DNA of 64,000 bases, taken from the NCBI GenBank assembly GCA_963580285.1, contig OY757024.1, positions 121,086,045 to 121,150,044 on the forward strand, in the 5' to 3' direction. This document shows positions 10,503 through 20,288 of the stretch, piece by piece. Source of the stretch: Lucinisca nassula. Lineage: Eukaryota; Mollusca; Bivalvia; Lucinida; Lucinidae. Positions within the stretch are counted from its first letter, which is position 1. Each line of letters starts with the position of its first letter. Under the pieces are notes generated by a model. The model did no database searches, had not been told where the DNA came from, and was given only the letters and a program-made list of their open reading frames with translations. The position numbers and the translations under genes are program-made.

Positions 10503-10827
10503 ATGAACCTCTATAAACAGTTTACCAGTATAGTTTATCAACGACCTTTGAGAGGTCAACGTTCAAGCGTGATAAGACTATTCCATGTTTTAGGGGAAGC
10601 AGGTTTCGGATTTCATTTTTCACAGGATTTTCAAATTATGAATAAGTTATTTGATAATGCCATTATGTAGAAGTCGTGGCCAATTGGTTAATATGATGCA
10701 GTACGATCCTCAGTAAAACCAAATCGCCCATTATAAAATCCCAACTTAAGACGATTTACCTAAAACGCCAACTAGTCCAAAATTAAAAGTGCAGTCACGT
10801 CTCACTGTGTTTTGAAAGACTATAATT
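10503..10827. other. Unassigned sequence between two SINE pieces
   Basis: CAGTTTACCAGTATAG near 10518 could be S4 sequence. The rest matches nothing else in the window, and no gene is supported. Confidence 0.3.
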
Positions 10828-10905
10828 ATGTGCGGTCGGTTTCAGCTCTGCGTAGAAGCATCGTGCAGCCCAATCTATTTCTTCAAGCCCCGATGGGCAT
10901 GGCCC
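10828..10905 (-). mobile_element. SINE S4, interrupted (part 2)
   Basis: GTGCGGTCGGTTTCAGCTCT through CAAGCCCCGATGGGCATGG is the head segment of S4. Confidence 0.6.
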
Positions 10906-11127
10906 GTGCATGTTTTCATGATGAATACATATGGAAATGCAATATATTTTTGAATGATAAAGTTGTATGTAATGTATGCATTTCTGTTGGAAAATAAAAA
11001 AAATCATAAATTAGACAAGTGTTAATGGACGCGGTCTGTGCCCTTTGCACCCTGCAAAGCCTGAGAGCGTATCAAATCCGAAACAGTCGTGGTCACATCA
11101 AAGCTTGCTTAGTTTCGCATAGCCATA

Positions 11128-11365
11128 TGGGTCTCGTCAAGCGATTTTGGTACTTATCGCCTATGCGAGCAGCGAAGGTTCAGGCGAGCCTGCGCATCCG
11201 CGCAGCCTCGCTAGAACCTTCGCTGCTTGCCCATACAAGCAGTGAATCAAGAGGAACCTTCAGACAAAAAGCCATATCCCTGGCCCCTCTGAATGGCTGG
11301 GCATGCGCAGTTAAAATTTGTCATGACGGAATGCTCGAAGGCACAAATTAGCTTGGCGGGGCTCA
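11128..11365. mobile_element. 238-bp TIR MITE, copy 2
   Basis: It has the same length, ends and internal palindrome as 5978-6215, with TA on both sides (11126-11127, 11366-11367). Differences are mostly single substitutions. Confidence 0.82.
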
Positions 11366-11607
11366 TATGGTTTAGCGATGCAGTTCTTATGAAGTTATGC
11401 CCGGTATATAGAGGATTTGACACGAGTGTTCATTTCTGCGAGTTTCCTAAATTTCATATGAAATGACCACGCGTGTATTCATCTTATAACGATTTTGGGA
11501 ATGTGAGGCGGCCGTAAAAAGTCTCCCTGCCCTACATTATAGTGTAGTTTATATTTTCTTGTCCTTTGCGATCATTGATTCCATTGCGAAATTTTGCAAA
11601 TATTTGA

Positions 11608-11653
11608 GGGTCACTGATGAGGCCTAATTGGCCGAAACTAGCTAGTCTGGTCC
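11608..11653 (+). ncRNA. Type I hammerhead ribozyme 1, apparently intact
   Basis: Stem I is GGGTCA paired with TGGTCC (two G-U pairs). The core CTGATGA is followed by stem II GGCC-TAATT-GGCC, then GAA. Stem III is ACT-AGCT-AGT and ends in a GUC cleavage triplet, with the predicted cut after 11647. Every conserved core base is present. Confidence 0.88.
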
Positions 11654-11869
11654 AGAAAACATGCACACTCCATATTATTCAGTTCTGTGGTGTATTCGTT
11701 GCTTCCAAAGGATAACGTTTTTATAAAACATATTTAACGTCACTACAGCTGGTGTTTGGGAATGTGTGGCGGCCGTAAAATGTCTCCCTGCCCTACATCA
11801 TAGTGTAGTTTATATTTTCTTGTCCTTTGGGATCATTGCTTTCCATTGTGGAATTTTGAAAATATTTGA

Positions 11870-11915
11870 GGGTCACTGATGAGTCTTAATTGGCCGAAAC
11901 TAGCTAGTCTGGCCC
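11870..11915 (+). ncRNA. Type I hammerhead ribozyme 2, weakened stem II
   Basis: It has the same core: GGGTCA / TGGCCC stem I (six pairs, one G-U), CTGATGA, GAAAC and a TAGTC triplet with the predicted cut after 11909. Stem II is GTCT against GGCC, with one mismatch and one wobble. The spacing of 262 bases to the first cut defines the repeat unit. Confidence 0.83.
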
Positions 11916-12062
11916 AGACCAAAGGATAACCCGTGTATTCCATGCTTCCAAAGGATAACCCTTATATAGAACATATTTAAGGGGGACTGGATATATTTTT
12001 TTTCAAAAGAGGCAACTCTTGCAATAGTATTTTGTCTCCCATACCAAAAGGGGTCAACTCTT

Positions 12063-12104
12063 AAAGGAAAGAATTAGCTCCTGAGGAGCGAATTCTTTCC
12101 TTTA
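12063..12104. repeat. Perfect-looking hairpin
   Basis: AAAGGAAAGAATTAGCTCCT is followed by its near-exact complement AGGAGCGAATTCTTTCCTTT. No element ends are recognised around it. Confidence 0.5.
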
Positions 12105-12355
12105 TAAGAGTAGACGCCTTTTTCAGTGGGACAGGGCTAATAGTAAAGTGAACAGACAGGAAGTCCCGAAAGTTGTCTCCCTTTGAAAAATCGCGGACAA
12201 ATCTGTCAGGTGTTCCCATTCCCCTTATTTTATTGCTGAAGACGTCCAGAAGAATTTCAACAGAAAACATAGCGTTGTCAGAGACAACGTTATGACGTCG
12301 ACGTGATATTACACGTGTGGGCGTATGGTTTTATGACGTGACGTTATCCACTAAA

Positions 12356-12593
12356 TGGGCCCCGTCAAGCGATTTTGGTACTTATCGCCTATGCGAGAAG
12401 CGAAGATTCAGGCGAGCCTGCGCATCCGCGCAGTCTCGCCAGAACCTTCGCTGCTCGCTCATACAAGCAGTGAATCAAGAGGAACCTTCAGACAGAAAGT
12501 CATATCCCTGGCACCTCTGAATGGCTGGGCATGCGCAGTGAAAATTTGTCATGACGGAATGCTCGAAGACACAAATTCGCATGGCGGGGCTCA
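12356..12593. mobile_element. 238-bp TIR MITE, copy 3
   Basis: The ends TGGGCCCCGTCAAG and CATGGCGGGGCTCA match the family. The flanking dinucleotide is AA on both sides (12354-12355, 12594-12595), so the duplication is 2 bp but not TA here. Confidence 0.8.
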
Positions 12594-12725
12594 AATAATT
12601 CCAATTCTCCATCATTATGTGCATTTCAAGCGATTTGATTGGTTAAAACAAAAGTTTTATTCTTCGATAAATTCCATGAGCAAGAATCTCAGATCTGTTT
12701 CACATAGTAATATAAACTAAAGTCA

Positions 12726-12932
12726 GACTCTTAGTCATTAGGTCTCTCACCGCCGTAGGTTCGAGCCTCGCTCGGGCCACGTGTGAGACGCCAAGTTCTG
12801 CAACGGAAGGTCAGGTGGTTTTTCTCCGGGTACTCCGGTTTTCGCCCACCTCTGATTAACGATCGGCTCGATATGAGTGAAATAATCTTGAAAGGGCCGT
12901 AAAACCCAAACCAAAAAAAAAAAAAAAAAAAA
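12726..12932 (+). mobile_element. SINE S2, 5'-truncated, with 12-bp target duplication
   Basis: AAACTAAAGTCA flanks it (12714-12725, 12933-12944). The element starts inside the tRNA-like head and runs through box B (GGTTCGAGCCTCG) to GGGCCGTAAAACCC and a poly(A) tail. Confidence 0.86.
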
Positions 12933-12944
12933 AAAACTAAAGTC

Positions 12945-13256
12945 AAAAAGCACGTTTAGAACTCGCACGTTGCGTCATTGTCCATGAAGCGATGTCAACA
13001 GCGTTCGATTTAAAGATGGGAAACTATTGTAAAAGTAAATGTTAGAAGACAAATAAACTTGATTTAAAGGCTTGGTTTTTTACGCTTGGGTTTCTTTCAA
13101 AGATTGTAGTTTCCAAATGAATAATCATTCCGCCGTGGCCGTTGGTGAGTTCATTGTTACGCTTTCGAAATAATTCCTAGTATATGTACCATTTATTGGC
13201 ATTTTTAAACATTTCGATGAAAAAGGAATGAATTATCTCTTTTTGTGGCTTTTGTC
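12945..13256. other. Unassigned intergenic sequence
   Basis: It is AT-rich single-copy-looking DNA, with no gene or repeat family recognised. Confidence 0.35.
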
Positions 13257-13350
13257 GATGTGTAAACTCCGGCGAATCACACGCAAACTTCGCATAAAGC
13301 CATTTCGGGCTCAATGCAATTTGTGAGTGATTCGCCGGAATTTACACATA
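13257..13350. repeat. Small inverted-repeat element
   Basis: TGTGTAAACTCCGGCGAATCAC and GTGATTCGCCGGAATTTACACA, written here as their shared core CCGGCGAATCAC / GTGATTCGCCGG, bracket ~50 bases. It abuts the next fold-back. Confidence 0.55.
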
Positions 13351-13631
13351 CATTACGAAAACACGCCTGTTCGAATACATTGTAACCTTTATCGCCGAGA
13401 AAAATGAAAATTTGAAGATGAAAAATTGTGATATTTTTCTTATTTCTGTTCAAAATATAGAGTGTGGGTACTCGTTAGAACCGCCTCATTGAGGCGGTTC
13501 TAACGAGTACCAACAACCTATACTTTAGAGCAGAAATAAGAAAAATAAGGTTTACTCCTGTAAACCCAAGTTTTACTATATAAAAGTGGGGTTCAAAGGG
13601 GTCAAAATTATATAGGCGTGTTTTCTTGATG
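13351..13631. mobile_element. Fold-back MITE, full length (281 bp)
   Basis: The ends are CATTACGAAAACACGCCT and ATAGGCGTGTTTTCTTGATG. A central stem of more than 25 bp (GTGGGTACTCGTTAGAACCG and its complement) has its apex at GCCTCATTGAGGC. Its length equals that of the copy at 55289-55569. Confidence 0.82.
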
Positions 13632-13688
13632 GATACAATCCACAAAAATGAAATCCATTTCTCTAATAATAGCAACATTATATGACAA

Positions 13689-13761
13689 ATAGAGGATCTT
13701 ACACGAGTGGCCTTTTCATAAATATCCTGCAATGACCGCGAGTGTAGGATCCTCTTTATTA
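13689..13761. repeat. Short MITE-like palindrome (AGAGGATCTTACACGAGTG ends)
   Basis: ATAGAGGATCTTACACGAGT and the complementary AGTGTAGGATCCTCTTTAT bracket ~35 bases. Related ends occur at 11408, 42445, 43168 and 54950-55090. The next LTR element is inserted at its right edge. Confidence 0.55.
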
Positions 13762-13765
13762 TATG

Positions 13766-14640
13766 TATTATGCTGTAAAATTCACATAAAATTGACATGA
13801 CAGTATAACTAATTTTTTGGTAAACTTTTGTTTCAAATTAAGCAAAATTATCAAAATAAATAAATAAAATATTATAAATATTTTTTATAATTAACTTTTT
13901 TTTTCTTAAGCTGTAAGACAGTTGGATTTTGGGTAAAATCATACTGTTTGGTTTAGTGAGCCAGATTACAGTTTCTGTTTTTCTTAAGCACCTGGTCATC
14001 AAAGATCATAAAAGAACTGCTAAAGCATACTTAATCATAATCTCCTCATGAGAAGGAAATATCGAAACCATATTGTGACAACAAATGTCTAGAATCAAAC
14101 ACTGAGACAGATTATAATTGATATGGACATTTTGTTGTTAAACACAAATCTGTTCTTATTGTTATCCTTGATGACCATGGCTTGGGAGGGGATAAATGCC
14201 AAAACAGGTAGCTTTCCTCTTGAGCAATGTTTTGATAAGTACACAACAACATGTTAATAAAAAGGGAGTCTTTTAGGTTATTACACACAATTACATTATA
14301 GTAACTTTATGCATGATAGACTGGATTTTGCCGTCTTTAATTCTGGAATTACCAGTGTTTAAAGTGGACATTTGACACATTGTAATTTACATTACACTGG
14401 ACTTTGCCGTGTTACTAATTAAGGGACATTTAGAAGAAAGGACCAACCTTCTAACATATTGACTGGATAACCAGTTCGGACATTTTTCGCATTAATATCG
14501 TGCCACTGTGTTTGTTTATTATTTTACATATTTGCCAACTTGCTTAAATACAGAAAAAATACAAGTTAAACAATTGTTTTGTAACCGGCGTTCCTCATTA
14601 TTTTCTGAAGTACTTTTACGCTTCTCAGTAGTGCGTAATA
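13766..14640 (+). repeat. 5' LTR
   Basis: It is paired with 16061-16936. It begins TATTATGCTGTAAAATTC and ends AGTAGTGCGTAATA. Confidence 0.87.
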
Positions 14641-14642
14641 TC

Positions 14643-14660
14643 TGGCGGAGAACACAGGGG
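14643..14660 (+). other. Putative primer-binding site
   Basis: TGGCGGAGAACACAGGGG starts two bases after the LTR. A TGG start fits pairing to a tRNA CCA end. I could not name the tRNA. Confidence 0.4.
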
Positions 14661-14725
14661 TACGTGAACTTTAAGTACCTCTCATAAACTAGCTAAGCGA
14701 CAATTCCCCCAAATTAGTGTAAACT

Positions 14726-15817
14726 ATGGAACGCCGTTTTAACAAAAACTTCTACAGTGGAATGCGGACAAATCATATGCTTCCTGTGATCCTGTATCTA
14801 ACAATTCCAACAAAAGCCTATCCTCGATCATCAATCAACACTGAGAAAAGGAGGAAGACCCAGAAGCAGAGACAGCGGGATCAGGATAGATTGGTAGCGT
14901 TCAAGGTACGGAAGTCTATCTGCACATTATTTCCATTTCACCCTGTCGGTAATGACGAACTTTTGACTCTGCTGCCAAAACATCTTCCTAATCAAATTTC
15001 TGATGCAAGTCAAGTGAAAAAGCTTCAGCGGGTTATTTCGGACTTAACTTCAGCAAATAAAGTTTTGAAAAGGGATGTGGCTAACACTTATTCCAGCCTT
15101 AAAGAATCAGAGTGTGAAATTTCTAAATTAAGGGATTGCATTTTTCAACAAGACAACAAACTGAAATCTTCGGAAATCGAAATTTCGAGTCTGCAAAAGG
15201 AGATATACCAGAAAACAAAACAACAACAAGACTCAGATGGCCTAATTTTTGACTTAACAGAAGAAAACAGGGAATTACGTGAAAAGTTTAACAGGGAAAT
15301 AGACAATAATGAAAGAATTCGAAAGGAACATTCTGTGGAAGTGAAACAACTGAAATCAGAAATAATTAGCTTGAAATTACAAATTAAAGGTAATGTCTCA
15401 AAAGACGGAAACATTAAACAATGTAAGGCCAGTGCAGATTGCAGTGAACCACTCCATAAGACCAATAAGATTAAGTGTGCTGGAAACAGTCTCAAAAAGC
15501 CTACAGAAAATGTTCGGCAAAAGATGCCTTCTGATCTTACTGTACATAGCCAAAGTTGCCACAGATGTTCAAGCCTATATTCATTCCACCAGCCTAACCA
15601 CTGTCCTGCAAGGAACTTTGTGTGTGAAAACTGTTCGAAACGGGGACATCACTCACTAAGTTGCTTGCATATTTGCAAAGGTTGTGGTGTAAAAGGCCGC
15701 CTTTATCACAAGCCCGAGGACTGTGTTGCACGGGAAATGAACTGTGCATACTGTAATGTCAGGGGGCATCTTGAACATGTGTGTTTAACAAGGCGGTATG
15801 ACAAAGAAGGTTTTTAA
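14726..15817 (+). CDS. Gag-like nucleocapsid protein of the LTR element (363 aa)
   Basis: The ORF runs from ATG at 14726 to TAA and fills most of the internal region. The N-terminus is basic (KRRKTQKQRQRDQDR). Residues ~96-215 are strongly heptad-like and should form a long coiled coil. The C-terminus has Cys/His clusters: CHRC near 278, a CX2CX4HX4C knuckle CENCSKRGHHSLSC near 300, CKGC near 320 and a second knuckle CAYCNVRGHLEHVC near 340. Paired knuckles after a coiled coil suit a nucleic-acid-packaging Gag. No capsid or protease motif was recognised. Family assignment below 'LTR-element Gag' is not possible by eye. Confidence 0.8.
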   Translation: MERRFNKNFYSGMRTNHMLPVILYLTIPTKAYPRSSINTEKRRKTQKQRQRDQDRLVAFKVRKSICTLFPFHPVGNDELLTLLPKHLPNQISDASQVKKLQRVISDLTSANKVLKRDVANTYSSLKESECEISKLRDCIFQQDNKLKSSEIEISSLQKEIYQKTKQQQDSDGLIFDLTEENRELREKFNREIDNNERIRKEHSVEVKQLKSEIISLKLQIKGNVSKDGNIKQCKASADCSEPLHKTNKIKCAGNSLKKPTENVRQKMPSDLTVHSQSCHRCSSLYSFHQPNHCPARNFVCENCSKRGHHSLSCLHICKGCGVKGRLYHKPEDCVAREMNCAYCNVRGHLEHVCLTRRYDKEGF

Positions 15818-16045
15818 AATTAGTGATTTCATTTATAATTGTGAAATAATCTCTTCTTCTCTAAATCTATATTTTTAAAATAAAGTACTTTGTGTATGAC
15901 AAAATTTCCAAAATGTTATGCATATTCAGCAGAGTTTCTCATAGAACTGCCATATCCATATTACTGTCAATGCATCATTGAATTTTGAAAAGAAATGTAC
16001 ATATTTAAATATTGTCATCCTTAAATTTTGGGGACCAAAATCTTC

Positions 16046-16060
16046 AAAGTAGGGGAGAGC
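16046..16060 (+). other. Polypurine tract
   Basis: AAAGTAGGGGAGAGC directly precedes the right LTR. It fixes the element's orientation as plus. Confidence 0.6.
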
Positions 16061-16936
16061 TATTATGCTGTAAAATTCACATAAAATTGACATGACAGTA
16101 TAACTAATTTTTTGGTAAACTTTTGTTTCAAAATTAAGCAAAATTATCAAAATAAATAAATAAAATATTATAAATATTTTTTATAATTAACATTTTTTTT
16201 CTTAAGCTGTAAGACAGTTGGAATTTGGGTAAAATCATACTGTTTGCTTTAGTGAGCCAGATTACAGTTTCTGTTTTTCTTAAGCACCTGGTCATCAAAG
16301 ATCATAAAAGAACTGCTAAAGCATACTTAATCATAATCTCCTCATGAGAAGGAAATATCGAAACCATATTGTGACAACAAATGTCTAGAATCAAACACTG
16401 AGACAGATTATAATTGATATGGACATTTTGTTGTTAAACACAAATCTGTTCTTATTGTTATCCTTGATGACCATGGCTTGGGAGGGGATAAATGCCAAAA
16501 CAGGTAGCTTTCCTCTTGAGCAATGTTTTGATAAGTACACAACAACATGTTAATAAAAAGGGAGTCTTTTAGGTTATTACACACAATTACATTATAGTAA
16601 CTTTATGCATGATAGACTGGATTTTGCCGTCTTTAATTCTGGAATTACCAGTGTTTAAAGTGGACATTTGACACATTGTAATTTACATTACACTGGACTT
16701 TGCCGTGTTACTAATTAAGGGACATTTAGAAGAAAGGACCAACCTTCTAACATATTGACTGGATAACCAGTTCGGACATTTTTCGCATTAATATCGTGCC
16801 ACTGTGTTTGTTTATTATTTTACATATTTGCGAACTTGCTTAAATACAGAAAAAATACAAGTTAAACAATTGTTTTGTAACCGGCGTTCCTCATTATTTT
16901 CTGAAGTACTTTTACGCTTCTCAGTAGTGCGTAATA
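16061..16936 (+). repeat. 3' LTR
   Basis: It is nearly identical to 13766-14640. The differences I noticed are one A insertion and about four substitutions. Confidence 0.87.
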
Positions 16937-17099
16937 TATGACTACTTTAAATTGGATTTTATCGCCTTTTAATCTGACAATTTTTCTACGAAAATTGAAT
17001 TGTTGACATAGTCGTCGTCATGACGTTACTTAATCCCGCCAAAGTGTTGTTAAACGTGTGGTCATACGATACCGTTGGTCGGTGTTTCAGGGAATAGGA

Positions 17100-17376
17100 A
17101 CAGCCTTTTACTGAAACTTAACTTTTATTATTCTGAATGTACCCCTTGGCCTACGGCTTATCAGGGCAAGCAGGAAAGGGTTCTGGTGAGAATGTTCATA
17201 TTTCCAGGCTAAGCTGAGTCTTTTGTGTTTGCATAAGTCATAACGACTCTTCTTCGAGTGACGCGACTCATATTATGATCATTGTATTTTTATTATGTTC
17301 AGTGTTATATATGCCAGAGATGGCCCATGATTGGATTAATAAAAGTATTCTATTCTATTCTATTCTATTCTACGAT
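17100..17376 (+). mobile_element. Probable 3' end of a retroposon with (TTCTA)n tail
   Basis: Sequence ending GGATTAATAAAAGTATTC passes into repeated TTCTA (17346-17375). Short pentanucleotide tails after ATAAAAGTAT are typical of LINE 3' ends. No ORF remains. Confidence 0.45.
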
Positions 17377-18263
17377 ATTTATTACACGACGTTATCCACC
17401 CCTTATCAACGACGCCATATGATAAACGAATTTTCATCATTATCCTACATGCTGAAGGTTAGAAAACCTTTTTCATGTTTAAATCAATTTCGAAGTGAAT
17501 GTATGTACATGTTTTTTAAACGTTCATTTAAGAAATGAATTTTATTTTTCTGCTGAATGCAGTGGGTCGCCTGCAAAGTAAATCATGTAAAACTTCAGCT
17601 AGCGATCCCACACCGTACAACCGGCTGCGTCGAAGACAGATTACTGTCTCCAAGACAGATCGCGGAAAACGTTTCATAGAAAGGGTAGGTGAAGTTTTGT
17701 TGTTTGTATAAATCGAGAAGGCAATCTGTTGACTTTTGCTGCTATTGGAGAAGAAACTAAATGCCTGGAGATACCGCATCAACATTCCGACTATATTTCA
17801 AAGCCAGATAAGGCTTTTTCAGTTCGTTGAAAAATATTTTCATCGAAAATTTTATGTTGTTTTTTTTTTGGCGTCAAGTGTACGTCTACGGAACAATATA
17901 TGTTACATTTACTTACTCATGCTACAACTTCGGTTATTCAGCAGCATTTCTGCCAAATTGGACCGTATAACTTGGTTAAATAAACAAACAACGCCCCCCT
18001 AAAGAGACCAGGTGTCCAAAGAAATGCTGTCTCTAACTACGACTGTCCACAAACACAGAACAGAGATTTCAAGGCTAACATTGATGACAGATCAGACGAT
18101 TTCGGTTACATTTTCAATAAAGACGAATTCTGGATGACTTAACACCGGCAACTTCGGTGGAAGCTATTTCATGCCAGCTCCAGGGCATTACTTGTAGAGT
18201 AACATAGAGGCTGTTCTATAATCATTTATATTTCCTGTCAACACACAAATTGTGCAATCAGTA

Positions 18264-18443
18264 GAAGCCTCCGTGGTTAAGTGGTTATGCTACTTGCCTT
18301 GTAAACCAGGATTCGCGGGATCGATCCCGGGCTTCTCCAGACTTTCGGGTGTGCCTTTAAACCGAGGTCCCGTCTCCTTAGGTGACCGTAGCTGTTAGTG
18401 AGACGTACAACTCACTCTCTCTCTCTCTTTCGCTCTCACTCTC
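18264..18443 (+). mobile_element. tRNA-Thr-derived SINE family S3 with 14-bp target duplication
   Basis: TTGTGCAATCAGTA flanks it (18250-18263, 18444-18457). Bases 18264-18339 fold as a tRNA: acceptor GAAGCCT/GGGCTTC, anticodon loop TTGTAAA with anticodon TGT (Thr), T-arm GGGATCGATCCC and an encoded CCA. A unique body and a CT-rich tail follow. Because the tRNA-like head continues into a shared body, I call this a SINE and not a functional tRNA gene. Confidence 0.85.
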
Positions 18444-18547
18444 TTGTGCAATCAGTAAACATCTGAGGCGTTATTTGTTTAATTTTCTTCTGCCTGTACC
18501 TTTTCTTTCCTAAATGTTACACGGCTCAGCGATTACTGGGTTGTAAC

Positions 18548-18835
18548 TTGTTTGTTTGTAACGTCCCCGTCAACACTGTAAAGGTCATTTTGGAAACATG
18601 CTTCCAATTTTGTGGGACTTTTACCCGACATTGGGATAAACTGACATCTCAAACCCTGTCGCCCAATGAAACCAATAGGGTTAATTAGCATGGACGGTCC
18701 GCCTCGCAACGCGGTTCCTGGAGAGGCTTGGGTCCTGTAAGCGGTTTACCAGTACTAGTGCGCGGGCCGGATTCAGCTCTGCGTGGAAGCATCACGCAGC
18801 CCATATATTTCTTCAAGCCCCTATGGGCGGGGGGC
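18548..18835 (-). mobile_element. SINE S4
   Basis: It begins TTTGTTTGTAACGTCCCCGT and ends at CAAGCCCCTATGGGCGGGGG. Only a remnant of this SINE is left at the equivalent place in the other arm (~20745-20800). Confidence 0.83.
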
Positions 18836-19000
18836 GAGACTGTGTTGTAATTAGTTAGGAATTCGATATTGAAAGTAAACAGCTGACGTTCGTGCGAATA
18901 TCTGGTTGTGCCATTTTTTTTTTTAACATCTAACGCCATGTATTTTTATTACACGAACTAGGTTGCACAATGCAATAATGAACATTAAATAGGTCGTTAT

Positions 19001-19257
19001 GCAAACGGTGCAGAGGTGACCATGAACAACAAGATGGTACGTGCGTCTGTATTAACCAATTCAGTACCAGAAACCCCTAAAGAGGTACCTTTGCAAACAG
19101 TGCAGGCCCAGATCAGACACTTCAGAATGCAAACGGTGCAGAGGCGACCATGTACAACAAGATGGTACGTGCGTCTGAGTTAACCAATTCAGTATCAGAA
19201 ACCCCTAAAGAGGTACCTTTGCAAACAGTGCAGGCCCAGATCAGACACTTCAGAATG
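19001..19257. repeat. Tandem duplication, unit 128 bp
   Basis: GCAAACGGTGCAGAGG occurs at 19001 and 19129, followed each time by the same ~110 bases. The other palindrome arm has one copy. Confidence 0.7.
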
Positions 19258-19537
19258 CGGTAATGCGGCATCTGATCAGGGCCTACACTGTTTGTAAAAA
19301 GCAGATCCATTTTCTGAATAAATTCTGAAGAAACACAGCCTGACACCCCTAAATATCGAAATTGACTCCTGCCATATATGAGGTGGAAGATTCCATTTGG
19401 TACAAAAAGGGTTAACTTTAATTCACTCGGCGCCGCTAGTGGTTTATATTCCCGTACAAGACAAGAGCCATACTCTGAGTAACACTGAGGCTGTGGTTCT
19501 CATCTCGTTAAGTCCGTGTAATGAACACCCCTCTACA

Positions 19538-19745
19538 ACTTGCTTATATAGAGAACCTTTGTTTACAGGGGGACACATTTTCTTATTTCTATTTAAAGAC
19601 ATAGGTTTTGGGTTCTCGTCATACCTTCTCAATGCAACAGTCCTCACGAGCACCCTCAACATATGTTTGGAGTACAGAAAAGAAAAATATCACAATTTTT
19701 CACCAGAATATACCGTTTTGAAGGCATGAAAGAAAGCACTATATC
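19538..19745. repeat. Fold-back MITE, variant subfamily, degraded
   Basis: TTATTTCTATTTAAAGACAT...GGGTTCTCGTC and a decayed complementary half are present. The hairpin stem is broken. Confidence 0.5.
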
Positions 19746-19976
19746 ACACGTCTGTGTTATCGTAATGTGATCTGTTTGTGCAGCTTTGCAGTTTAGTTTA
19801 GCACTTGTTATGTTAGTGTAAGTGGCTGAATCAAATAATGTACTACTTTCCTCTATATCTGGCATTATGACTTTTGTTTTACGCTTCACCAAAATGAAAT
19901 AGTTAACTCTACAAGTTGGTCCGTGTTTGAATGGAAAAACTTCTTTAGTATGATTAAACATGATGAAAGTAATAGG

Positions 19977-20280
19977 TTTTTGTTTGTTTGATTTGAGATT
20001 TAACGTCCCCGTCAACACTGTTTATGTCATTTTGGAGACGTTGCTTCCATTCTTGTGGGACTTTTACCTGACCTTGAGATGGAATGACATCTCAAGTCCT
20101 GTCGCCCATTGAAACCAATAGGGTTTATGAGCATGGACAGTCCGATTTTCACCGCTTTGCCTGGGCAGGCTTAGATCCTCAAAGCGGTTTACCATTACTC
20201 GTGTGCGGTCTGTTTCAGCTCTGCGTGGAAGCATTATGCAGCCCATTTATTTCTTCGAGCCCCGATGGTCAGGGGCACTT
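19977..20280 (-). mobile_element. SINE S4, near full length
   Basis: It runs from TTTGTTTGTTTGATTTGAGA to CAAGCCCCGATGG. Internal landmarks match the 22918 copy. Confidence 0.83.
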
Positions 20281-20288
20281 GCGCGTAT

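Larger units (their letters stand above)
11494..11980 (+). mobile_element. Dimeric hammerhead-ribozyme repeat (retrozyme-like), ~262-bp unit
   Basis: TTTGGGAATGTG (11494, 11755), GGCGGCCGTAAAA and the ribozyme core recur at 261-262 bases, giving a partial unit, one complete unit (11648-11909) and a partial third. Each junction carries a hammerhead core. No coding potential is visible in the unit. Animal retrozymes, described as non-autonomous retroelements with tandem 170-400-nt hammerhead units whose RNA self-cleaves and circularises, have this architecture. Diverged body pieces lie at 44930-45110, 48580-48670, 50764-50900 and 52080-52245. Confidence 0.8.
13766..16936 (+). mobile_element. 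Young LTR retroelement with only a gag-like ORF
   Basis: Two direct repeats of 875 and 876 bp (13766-14640, 16061-16936) differ at about five positions by eye. TATG flanks the element (13762-13765, 16937-16940); the match extends to TATATG if the terminal bases are shared. The LTR ends are TATTA...TAATA rather than TG...CA. A TGGCGG primer-site-like start follows the left LTR, and a purine tract precedes the right LTR. No protease, RT or integrase is present, so it must be mobilised in trans. Confidence 0.85.
17559..19432. repeat. Large inverted duplication 1, left arm
   Basis: It pairs with 20289-21650 in reverse complement. Anchors are AAACGTTTCATAGAAAGGGT (17668) against ACCCTTTCTATGAAACGTTT (21553), AATCAGTAAACATCTGAGGC (18450) against its complement (~20880), and CACTCGGCGCC (19422) against GGCGCCGAGTG at the inner edge. 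The arm also holds a SINE S4 and a local tandem duplication absent from the other arm. Confidence 0.85.
19433..20288. other. Spacer of inverted duplication 1
   Basis: It is unpaired sequence between the arms. It contains a partial fold-back (19538-19745), a short AT-rich stretch and SINE S4 at 19977-20280. Confidence 0.7.

Noticed and set aside
14045..14075. Possible hammerhead (CTCATGAG...CGAAAC) in the LTR
   Set aside because: The invariant G of CTGATGA is C, stem II does not pair, and no cleavage triplet is correctly placed.
15145..15495. Antisense ORF of 116 codons
   Set aside because: It is a shadow of the gag-like gene on the opposite strand.
18264..18339. Functional tRNA-Thr gene (anticodon TGT)
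   Set aside because: The fold is good, but the sequence continues into a repeated SINE body with a CT tail and a 14-bp target duplication, and a second copy lies in the other palindrome arm.
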